From NCBI GenBank assembly GCA_014656495.1, contig BNCN01000008.1:310001-374000 (forward strand): a stretch of 64,000 nt of DNA, in the 5' to 3' direction. Below, piece by piece: positions 57,487 through 64,000 of this stretch. The translations under genes and the position numbers were made by a program. This DNA comes from Comamonas sp. KCTC 72670 (GTDB taxonomy: Bacteria > Myxococcota > Myxococcia > Myxococcales > Myxococcaceae). The notes below the pieces were generated by a model. It ran no database searches and had not been told where the DNA came from. It saw only the letters and a list, made by a program, of their open reading frames with translations. Positions within the stretch are counted from its first letter, which is position 1. Each line of letters opens with the position of its first letter.

Positions 57487-58257
57487 ATGCCTCGCCCCGC
57501 GGACCCTCACGCTCGCAGTGCCTTGGTTGCCGCGGCCCGCGCGGAGTTCGTGCGCCGGGGGCTGAAGGGGGCGCGCATCGAGGACATCACCGCCGCGTGC
57601 GGGCTGTCCAAGGGCGCCTTCTACCTGCACTTCCCCTCGAAGGAGGCGCTCTTCGGGGAGGTGGTGGGGGACTTCCAGGCCGGCCTGGATTCGCTCAACG
57701 GGCGGCGCATGGACACCTTCGAGCGCTTCTTCCAGACGCAGGGCGTGCCCGGCGCGGAGGACCGGCTGGAGAACAGCGAGCGCTACCGGCGCTTCCTGGA
57801 GCTCGAGGCCTCGCATGACCTGGCGGCGCTGGAGTGGGTCTGGCAGTTCCGCGACGTGTCCCTGGTGCTCACCAATGGCAGCCAGGGCACGGAGTTCGAG
57901 TCCCTGCTGTGGCGGGTGACGGACGCGCAGGTGGAGCGCATCGCCCACGACTTCCGGCGGCTCCAGGAGGCGGGGGTGGTGGACCCGCTGATGGACCCTC
58001 GCATCTTCGGCTCCATCATCGTGGGCTCCTTCCTGCTGCTCTCCACGCAGATGGCGCGGCTCGAAGAAAAGCCGGACCTGACGGCCTGGGCGCACACGCT
58101 CCAGCGGCTGTGTCAGGGCGGCACGCTGCCGGCGCACCTGGTCTCCGCCCCGCCCAAGCCTCCATCCCCGCGCAAGCCGCGCCCCCTTCCCAAGCCCGCC
58201 CCGCGCCGGACCCGTGCCGTCGCGAAGACTCGCTCCACCCCGAGGAAACGCCCGTGA
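57487..58257 (+). CDS. TetR-family regulator of the RND pump operon
   Basis: 256 residues. N-terminal TetR domain: SALVAAARAEFVRRGLKGARIEDITAACGLSKGAFYLHFPSKEALFGEVV. The ligand domain follows, and the protein ends in a basic Pro/Arg/Lys tail (about 220-256) not usual for the family, which may add DNA contacts. Its TGA overlaps the GTG start of the adaptor gene (GTGA at 58254-58257), so regulator, adaptor and pump are coupled. It is probably the repressor of its own operon. Confidence 0.9.
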   Translation: MPRPADPHARSALVAAARAEFVRRGLKGARIEDITAACGLSKGAFYLHFPSKEALFGEVVGDFQAGLDSLNGRRMDTFERFFQTQGVPGAEDRLENSERYRRFLELEASHDLAALEWVWQFRDVSLVLTNGSQGTEFESLLWRVTDAQVERIAHDFRRLQEAGVVDPLMDPRIFGSIIVGSFLLLSTQMARLEEKPDLTAWAHTLQRLCQGGTLPAHLVSAPPKPPSPRKPRPLPKPAPRRTRAVAKTRSTPRKRP

Positions 58258-59366
58258 AACCCACCAGGAAGCCGTCCGCCGTCCGCGTGATTGCCGCCGC
58301 AGGCTTCGCCACCGCCGCGTTGTCATGGAGCGCATGCCAGAAGGCGGATGCCTCCGCGTCGCCGCCCGCGAAGCCGGCCTCGGCGGCCGTCGCCCCGCCC
58401 ACGGTGAAGGTCATCGCCGCGCGCACCGTGCAGGCCGCGCCGAGCGAGCCCGTCACGGGCACGCTGTTCCCCGCGCAGGGGTTGATGGTGGGCTTCGAGG
58501 TGGGCGGCCGGCTGGCGACGGTGAAGGTGGCCAAGGGGCAGGTGGTGAAGAAGGGGGACGTGCTCGCGCAGCTCGACCCGGAGATCGCCGACGCGCAGGT
58601 GGCCCAGGCCGAGGCCGCGGTGGCCGCCGCCGAGGCCGCGTCCACCATGGCCGCCGACGTGGCCGCCCGGAACGAGAAGCTCCAGCAGCAGGGCGGCGTG
58701 AGCGACCTGCAGAACCGCACCTCCGGCGCCAACGCCGCGCAGGCCCAGGCGCAATGGCTGGCCGCCAAGGCCCAGCTCGCCCAGGCGCGCGCGGCCCGGC
58801 GCCGGCACGATTTGCGCGCGCCCTTCGACGGCACCCTCATCGACGCGCCCGACCAGGTCGGCGCCACGGTGGCGCCGGGCACGCCGCTGTTCAAGCTGGA
58901 GCGCCTGGACACCCTCATCATGAGGACGACGGTGTCGGAGGCCCTGCGCTCGCGGCTGAAGGCGGGCTCCCGCGCGCGCGTGGAGTCGGTGGGCGCGCGC
59001 GTCTCCACGGACGAGGCGGAGGTGCGCACCATCCTGCCGTCCGCGGACCCGGCCACGCGCCGCGTCCCGGTGGAGCTGGCCGTGCCCAACGCGGATGGCC
59101 GCTTCGTGGCGCACACGCTGGCGCGCGCCGTCCTCTCGCTGGGCGAGGCGCAGGACGCGCAGGTGCTGCCGAGCACCGCGCTGTCGGCCCTCAACGGAGA
59201 CCACGTCTGGGTGGTGAGCTCCGGCGAGGTGCGCCGCGTGGACGTGCAGGTGCTGGAGCGGCGTGAAGCGGGGGAGGTGGTGGTGCTGGCCGCCGCGCCG
59301 CTGGATGCCGTCGTCGACCATCCCACGCCGGCCCTGTCGCAAGGGACCCGCGTCTCCGTGAAGTAG
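58254..59366 (+). CDS. RND efflux periplasmic adaptor subunit (HlyD/MFP family)
   Basis: 370 residues from a GTG that overlaps the TetR stop. Leader IAAAGFATAALSWSAC with a lipobox-like SWSAC, so it is probably a lipoprotein, as many adaptors are. Barrel-sandwich hybrid: VKVIAARTVQAAPSEPVTGTLFPAQGLMVGFEVGGRLATVKVAKGQVVKKGDVLAQLD, then an alpha hairpin (AEAAVAAAEAASTMAADVAARNEKLQ, AAKAQLAQARAAR) and a second lipoyl half HDLRAPFDGTLIDAPDQVGATVAPGTPLFKLERLD. It links the inner-membrane pump to an outer-membrane channel. Confidence 0.9.
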   Translation: MKPTRKPSAVRVIAAAGFATAALSWSACQKADASASPPAKPASAAVAPPTVKVIAARTVQAAPSEPVTGTLFPAQGLMVGFEVGGRLATVKVAKGQVVKKGDVLAQLDPEIADAQVAQAEAAVAAAEAASTMAADVAARNEKLQQQGGVSDLQNRTSGANAAQAQAQWLAAKAQLAQARAARRRHDLRAPFDGTLIDAPDQVGATVAPGTPLFKLERLDTLIMRTTVSEALRSRLKAGSRARVESVGARVSTDEAEVRTILPSADPATRRVPVELAVPNADGRFVAHTLARAVLSLGEAQDAQVLPSTALSALNGDHVWVVSSGEVRRVDVQVLERREAGEVVVLAAAPLDAVVDHPTPALSQGTRVSVK

Positions 59367-59379
59367 GGGAGCCCATCCA

Positions 59380-62300
59380 ATGCTTCTCAGCGACGTCTCC
59401 ATCCGCCGGCCGGTCTTCACCGCCATGCTGTCGTTGTGCCTCGTCGTGCTCGGCCTCATGGGCCTGGGCCGGCTGGGCACGGACCTCTACCCGGACGTGT
59501 CCTTCCCGGTGGTGGTCATCAACACCGTCTACAAGGGCGCGGGTCCGGGTGAAATCGAGACCCAGGTCGTCAAGCCCATCGAGGACGCCGTCGCCGGCAT
59601 CAGCGGCGTGGACAAGATCCACTCCTTCAGCCGGGAGAACGTGGGCATCGTCGTCGTGCAGTTCAAGCTGAGCGCGCCGCTGGACCGCGCGGTGCAGGAC
59701 GTGCGCGACAAGGTGGCCGGCATCGCCAGCAAGCTGCCCCAGGACGCGGACGCGCCCGTGGTGGGCCGCCTGGACCTGAGCGCCATGCCCATCCTCACCT
59801 ACGCCGTGTCCGCGGACCTGCCCTCGCAGGAGCTGCGCCGGCTCATCGATGACCGCATCAAGCCCGCGCTCGCGCAGCTGGAGGGCGCCGCCGAGGTGCG
59901 CGTCACCGGCGGTGACACCCGCGAGGTGCAGATCGACATCGAGCTGGACAAGGCGCGCGCGGCGGGCGTGTCGCCGCTGGGCATCGCGCAGCGCGTGGCG
60001 CAGGAGAACCTGGACCTGCCCGCGGGCCGGCTCCAGCTGGGCGCGTCCGAGATGACGGTGCGCTCGCTGGGCCAGTTCCAGAACGTGGAGGAGATTCGCA
60101 GCCTGCCGGTGGCGCGCAGCGCGACGGGCGCGCAGGTTCGCCTGGGGGAAATCGCCACCGTGACGGATGGCGTCGCCGAGCGGCGCACGCTGGCGCGCCT
60201 CAACGGCCAGGACGCCATCATCCTGGAGGTCGTCAAGCAGCCGGGCTCCAACACCGTGTCCGTGAGCGAGGCGGTGCAGCGGGTGATGACGGAGATGGCG
60301 CCGGCGGTGGGGCAGGGCTTCCAGGCCACGCTCCTCATCGACCAGTCGGACCTCATCCGGGAGAACGCGCACGAGGTCTGGGTGGCGCTCGTCTTCGGCG
60401 GCGCCATGGCGGTGCTCATCATCCTGGTGTTCCTGCTGGACGTGCGCGGCACCTTCATCTCCTCGCTGGCGCTGCCCACCTCCGTCATCGGCACGTTCTT
60501 CGTGATGTACGTGCTGGACTACACGCTCAACCAGATGACGCTCTTGGGCCTGTCGCTGGCCATCGGTCTGCTCATCGACGACGCGGTGGTGGTGCGCGAG
60601 GCCATTACCCACCGGCTGGAGAAGGGCGAGGACCCCGTGAGCGCCGCGTCCAACGGCACCCGGGACGTGGGCCTGGCGGTGCTCGCCACCACGCTGTCCC
60701 TGGTGGCGGTGTTCGTGCCGGTGGCCTTCATGCCCGGCATCGTCGGCCAGTTCTTCCGCCAGTTCGGCATCACCATCTCCGTGGCGGTGCTCATCTCGCT
60801 GTTCATCTCCTTCACCCTGGACCCCATGATGTCCGCGCGGCTGGCGAAGCAGCGCAAGCCGGGGGAGGTCCGCAAGGAGAACGCGGTGGCCGCGGCGCTG
60901 CGCCGCTTCCTGGACGGCACCGAGCGCGCCTACGAATCCATCCTCCGCTGGGTGCTGTCGCACAAGTGGACGACGATGGGCCTCACCGTGCTGCTGCTGG
61001 TGGTGTCCTTCGGTGGCGCCAGCGGCCTGGGCGTGGAGTTCATGCCCGCCGAGGACCGCTCGCAGTTCTTCGTGGACCTGACGCTGCCGGACTCGGCCAG
61101 CCTCCAGGAGACGGAGGCCCGCACCGCGGACGCGGAGGTGCTCCTCCGCCAGATTCCGGAGGTGACGAACATCTACGCCATCGTCGGCAAGGACGGCGAT
61201 GTGAACAAGTCCCGCCTGCGCGTGCTCACGCTGGGCAAGGACGCCCGCGCCCGGGGCATCCCCGAGCTGAAGGAGGAGGCGCGCGCGCTGCTGGAGCCGG
61301 GCCTCATCGCCACGCGGGTGAACCTGAGCGACCCGCCCGTCCTCGAGGGCATGGGCGACTACTACCCCATCATGGTGCGCATCACCGGGCCGGACCTGGA
61401 CCGCGTCAACGCGGAGGCCGAGCGCGTGGCGGGCATCCTCCGGGACCTGCCGGGCACCGCGGACGTGCGCGTGGAGTCCAACCCGCCCAAGCCGGAGATG
61501 CAGGTGCTCATCGACCGGGCCCGCGCCGCCGACGTGGACCTGAACGCGGCCGCGCTGGCCACCCAGCTCCGGCTGGCCATTGGCGGTGACGTGGTGGCGA
61601 AGCTGCGCGAGGGCACCACCGAGACGGACATCCGCGTGCGCCTGGCGGAGAAGGACCGCGCCACGCCGGAGCGCGTGCGGCAACTGGAGGTGTTCACGCC
61701 CCAGGGGCTGCGCCCGCTGACGGACGTGGCCACGGTGGCGCGCAAGAATGGCCCCAGCCTCATCGAGCATGAGAACCGCGAGCGGCAGATCGCCGTGTAC
61801 TCGCAGCTGGGCCGTGGCGCGGCGCTGGGTGACATCGCCCGGCAGTTGAAGGAGCGGGTGGCCGCCCAGCCGCTGCCGCCGGGCTACGCGCTCGTCTATG
61901 ACGGCATGATGAAGAACATGGACGAGCAGAACGACGCCTTCGGCGCGGCGTTCGGCCTGGCCTTCGTCTTCATCTACATGGTGCTCGCCAGCCAGTTCGA
62001 GTCCTACAAGCACCCGCTGACCATCATGGCGTCGCTGCCGCTGGCCCTGGTGGGCGCGCTGCTGGGCCTGGTGGTGACGGGCTACCACCTGTCCATGGGC
62101 GCCATGATTGGCGTCATCCTGCTGATGGGCCTGGTGACGAAGAACGCGATTCTGCTCATCGACGGCGCGCTGCAGAACCTGCGTGAAGGCGACTCGGTGG
62201 ACGAGGCGCTCCTGAAGGCGGGCCCGCGGCGGCTGCGGCCCATCCTGATGACGAGCGCGGCCATGGCCATCGCCATGGTGCCCACGGCGGTGGGCACGGG

Positions 62301-62502
62301 CACGGGCTCGGAGTTCCGCGCGCCCATGGCCATCTCCGTGATTGGCGGCGTCATCACCTCCACCTTCCTCACGCTGCTGGTGGTGCCGGTGGTGTTCGCG
62401 GGCATGGAGCGCCTGGGCTTCAAGCGCCGCCGTCCTCCGTCCGACGGCACCCCCGCCGTGCCGCTGCCCGAGCCGGAGCCGAAGCACCACCAGGCGGCCT
62501 GA
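59380..62502 (+). CDS. RND-family multidrug efflux permease (HAE1-like)
   Basis: 1040 residues, the usual length. Twelve membrane helices with two large periplasmic loops. Proton-relay Asp pair in helix 4: [12 protein letters not shown]. Typical motifs: [28 protein letters not shown] at the start, [37 protein letters not shown] in porter domain 1, and the C-terminal half [33 protein letters not shown]-type [19 protein letters not shown]. Adaptor-pump pairs of this kind extrude drugs or lipophilic metabolites. No outer-membrane channel gene accompanies them here, so they must borrow one. A 12-bp hairpin follows. Confidence 0.93.
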   Translation: MLLSDVSIRRPVFTAMLSLCLVVLGLMGLGRLGTDLYPDVSFPVVVINTVYKGAGPGEIETQVVKPIEDAVAGISGVDKIHSFSRENVGIVVVQFKLSAPLDRAVQDVRDKVAGIASKLPQDADAPVVGRLDLSAMPILTYAVSADLPSQELRRLIDDRIKPALAQLEGAAEVRVTGGDTREVQIDIELDKARAAGVSPLGIAQRVAQENLDLPAGRLQLGASEMTVRSLGQFQNVEEIRSLPVARSATGAQVRLGEIATVTDGVAERRTLARLNGQDAIILEVVKQPGSNTVSVSEAVQRVMTEMAPAVGQGFQATLLIDQSDLIRENAHEVWVALVFGGAMAVLIILVFLLDVRGTFISSLALPTSVIGTFFVMYVLDYTLNQMTLLGLSLAIGLLIDDAVVVREAITHRLEKGEDPVSAASNGTRDVGLAVLATTLSLVAVFVPVAFMPGIVGQFFRQFGITISVAVLISLFISFTLDPMMSARLAKQRKPGEVRKENAVAAALRRFLDGTERAYESILRWVLSHKWTTMGLTVLLLVVSFGGASGLGVEFMPAEDRSQFFVDLTLPDSASLQETEARTADAEVLLRQIPEVTNIYAIVGKDGDVNKSRLRVLTLGKDARARGIPELKEEARALLEPGLIATRVNLSDPPVLEGMGDYYPIMVRITGPDLDRVNAEAERVAGILRDLPGTADVRVESNPPKPEMQVLIDRARAADVDLNAAALATQLRLAIGGDVVAKLREGTTETDIRVRLAEKDRATPERVRQLEVFTPQGLRPLTDVATVARKNGPSLIEHENRERQIAVYSQLGRGAALGDIARQLKERVAAQPLPPGYALVYDGMMKNMDEQNDAFGAAFGLAFVFIYMVLASQFESYKHPLTIMASLPLALVGALLGLVVTGYHLSMGAMIGVILLMGLVTKNAILLIDGALQNLREGDSVDEALLKAGPRRLRPILMTSAAMAIAMVPTAVGTGTGSEFRAPMAISVIGGVITSTFLTLLVVPVVFAGMERLGFKRRRPPSDGTPAVPLPEPEPKHHQAA

Positions 62503-62512
62503 GCCGCGGGTT

Positions 62513-62542
62513 CCCGGAGACGGAAGGCTGTCCGTCTCCGGG
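62513..62542. terminator. Strong hairpin after the RND operon
   Basis: Perfect 12-bp stem CCCGGAGACGGA/TCCGTCTCCGGG (62513-62524, 62531-62542) with AGGCTG loop, between the pump stop (62502) and the stop of the convergent gene (62546). No U-tract; likely shared terminator. Confidence 0.7.
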
Positions 62543-62545
62543 GAC

Positions 62546-63295
62546 TCAGCCGCCGGCGTATAGCGGCGTCATCGCGTCCACGATGGTCGCCATCAGCCGC
62601 TGGCCCTCCGGCGTGTCCGGGCACAGCCCGCCCCAGACGAGCGTGAGGCGCTCCGCGACGGGGCGGAAGTACATGCGCCCGCGCATGCGGACCGGCTCGT
62701 AGCTCTCCCGGCCCAGCAGGTAGTCCTCCTCCGGCACGCCGAACACGGCGTAGTACGTCAGGTCCGGCGCGTCCGCGTCCTCCACCCGGTGCAGGCCGCT
62801 GGGGATGACGCAGCCCACGTCCGCCACGTGCCACGGGCCCTCGCGGCCCTGCCGCACGTCCAGCACCTCGAAGCACATCTTCGACGCGGGACAGCCCAGC
62901 TCCCCGGCGGTGAGGAAGTTGTAGTCCAGCCGGGGAATCTCCAGCATCTCGTCCAGGTCCGGCCGGCCGTCGCGCGTGAAGCCCCAGGGGCTGCCGTCCC
63001 GCTTGTACGAGCGGATGCCGTAGGCGCCGTAGAAGACGTTGTACCAGGGGCTGTGCGGGTTGAAGTAATCCGAGCACCCCGCGCGGCCCCGGAAGTCCCC
63101 GATGGTGAAGGCCACCAGCAGGTCCATCAGCCGCTTGGTGTCGAACGCCAGGAAGGGCTCGTGCGCCACCGCGCCAATGGCGCCGCGGACGGTGGGCACC
63201 GGCGTGGCGACGCCGGCCTCCGCCAGGAAGTTCTTCTTCCCCGGCAGTGGGGTGGCCTTCATGGCCAGGATGGCGAGCTCTCGTTGCAGACCCAT
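62546..63295 (-). CDS. Hypothetical cytoplasmic protein
   Basis: 249 residues from the ATG at 63295. No signal peptide. Mixed alpha/beta sequence (RELAILAMKATPLPGKKNFLAEAGVATPVPTVRGAIGAVAHEPFLAFDTKRLMDLLVAFTIGDF, and later FEVLDVRQGREGPWHVADVGCVIPSGLHRVEDADAPDLTYYAVFGVPEEDYLLG) with three Cys. I recognise no family or active site. It is divergent from the DUF2378 gene with only 55 bp between starts. Confidence 0.6.
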   Translation of the reverse strand: MGLQRELAILAMKATPLPGKKNFLAEAGVATPVPTVRGAIGAVAHEPFLAFDTKRLMDLLVAFTIGDFRGRAGCSDYFNPHSPWYNVFYGAYGIRSYKRDGSPWGFTRDGRPDLDEMLEIPRLDYNFLTAGELGCPASKMCFEVLDVRQGREGPWHVADVGCVIPSGLHRVEDADAPDLTYYAVFGVPEEDYLLGRESYEPVRMRGRMYFRPVAERLTLVWGGLCPDTPEGQRLMATIVDAMTPLYAGG

Positions 63296-63350
63296 GGAAT
63301 TCCTACCCCCTCGCCGCACATCCTAGCGGAGGCGGGGTACACTGCTGAAC

Positions 63351-63908
63351 ATGCCGGAGAAGCTCGTCTTCGAGCACACCTTGGAGGGCCTCTTCGTCCG
63401 GGGCCTGGGCGCGCGGGTCACCCCCGTGCTCCGCGAGCGGCTGCGAGAGGTGGGCGTGGACCTGGAGCGCAAGCTTCAGCCCGCCTACAGCTTCGACACC
63501 TGGTGCTCGGCGGTCCGGGTGGCCGCGCGCGAGCTGCACGCCGACGTCACGGACGAAGTGGCCTACGCGCTCCTGGGCGAGCGCATGGTGGACGGCTACC
63601 GCGAGACGGCGCTGGGCCGCGCCGCCTTCGGGGTGATTCAGCTGCTGGGTCCCCGCAGGTGCGTGAGCCGGGCGCGGCAGATGTTCCGCTCCGGCAACAA
63701 CTACACGGAGACGCGGCTGGATGACGTGTCACCCAGCGAAGTGGACCTGTGGATGAACGAGGCCGGCACCATCCGCTACTTCACCCAGGGCGCGCTGCGG
63801 GCCGGACTTCGAGCCGTGGGCGCGACCCATGCGGAGGTGGCGGTGCGCGCCTTCACCGACGAAGGCGTCACCTACCGGCTCACGTGGCGCAACGGACGCG
63901 AGGCCTGA
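63351..63908 (+). CDS. DUF2378 (TIGR02265) family protein
   Basis: 185 residues. The opening EKLVFEHTLEGLFVRGLGARVTPVLRERLREVGVDLERKLQPAY and the VDGYRETALGRAAFGVIQLLGPRRCVSRARQMFRSGNNYTE motif are those of the Myxococcus paralogous family TIGR02265 (DUF2378), which has many copies per myxobacterial genome and an unknown role. Cytoplasmic. Confidence 0.85.
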   Translation: MPEKLVFEHTLEGLFVRGLGARVTPVLRERLREVGVDLERKLQPAYSFDTWCSAVRVAARELHADVTDEVAYALLGERMVDGYRETALGRAAFGVIQLLGPRRCVSRARQMFRSGNNYTETRLDDVSPSEVDLWMNEAGTIRYFTQGALRAGLRAVGATHAEVAVRAFTDEGVTYRLTWRNGREA

Positions 63909-63914
63909 CGGCCC

Positions 63915-64000
63915 TCAGCGCGCCGCGTGCTCCGCCCCGCTCTCCTGTGGGGTGCCCAGGAAGTAGCGCGAGCGCGCCTTGGCGAGCTGGGCGTGCGCTT
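63915..64000 (-). CDS. 3' end of a gene cut by the window edge
   Basis: On the minus strand the last 27 codons before the TGA at 63915 read AHAQLAKARSRYFLGTPQES and a short tail, with strong GC3 bias, so this is the end of a real gene. The stop lies 7 bp from the convergent DUF2378 gene. Too short to identify. Confidence 0.5.
   Translation of the reverse strand, partial: AHAQLAKARSRYFLGTPQESGAEHAAR

Noticed and set aside
59191-62490. A 1099-codon open frame on the minus strand opposite the RND pump
   Set aside because: It is antisense to a clear RND pump with full conserved motifs, and its translation is low-complexity His/Arg/Gly/Val with no domain.
1-64000. tRNA, rRNA, CRISPR, prophage, transposase or integrase
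   Set aside because: I looked for clover-leaf-like segments, long near-identical repeats with spacers, terminal inverted repeats and recombinase motifs, and found none that I could support.

Overview
The window comes from a high-GC, gene-dense myxobacterial chromosome, most likely a member of the Myxococcaceae (Myxococcus, Corallococcus, Pyxidicoccus or a relative). The evidence is very high third-position GC, a complete pomY-pomZ-pomX cell-division positioning cluster, a DUSAM-domain gene, a DUF2378/TIGR02265 paralogue, many small lipoproteins, and abundant stand-alone histidine kinases. I see no tRNA, rRNA, CRISPR array, prophage or insertion sequence. The genus cannot be fixed from the sequence alone.

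Layout. 1-2.3 kb: the 3' end of a dihydroxyacetone kinase, a DUSAM gene with its partner, and a LysR gene. Partner and LysR have both lost their 5' ends at one shared junction near 1.17-1.20 kb. 2.3-8.6 kb: a CBS protein, a DUF481 outer-membrane-type protein, a B3/B4 protein, an ABC-F ATPase, an overlapping pair of PH-domain membrane proteins and a large lipoprotein. 8.7-12.4 kb: a TetR gene with two tandem aldehyde dehydrogenases and a twin-palindrome operator. 12.4-18.8 kb: a PLD-like protein, a histidine kinase with a degenerate ATP lid, a stand-alone ABC ATPase with a helical partner, an AraC/desaturase pair and an XRE regulator. 19.2-24.0 kb: pomY-pomZ-pomX. 24.0-28.0 kb: an operon of CHASE2 nucleotide cyclase, SH3-like protein and M48 lipoprotein. 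28.3-31.7 kb: two ferritin-like genes, DUF924, TspO and a small protein. 31.8-40.1 kb: a PAS histidine kinase, an M1 peptidase with a HEAT tail, a J-domain protein, an EEP nuclease, a lipoprotein, and a HipA-like kinase overlapping DUF3037.

40.2-44.8 kb: a leaderless subtilase with an N-terminal P-domain and a strong terminator, then ohrR-ohr with an overlapping double palindrome, then a WGR/LRR protein. 44.9-56.6 kb: a di-haem peroxidase lipoprotein, several lipoproteins, a DUF4139 protein, an amidohydrolase, a rhomboid protease and ribonuclease Z. 56.7-64 kb: DUF2293, a TetR-RND adaptor-RND pump operon with no outer-membrane channel gene, a hypothetical protein, a DUF2378 protein and a cut-off gene.

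Functional themes. PomXYZ sets the division site at midcell. OhrR/Ohr handles organic peroxides, and the peroxidase and ferritin-like proteins may add to redox handling. Two TetR regulators sit first in their operons and are probably autoregulated through adjacent palindromes. Many convergent gene pairs are separated by perfect hairpins without clear U-tracts, which look like shared bidirectional terminators.
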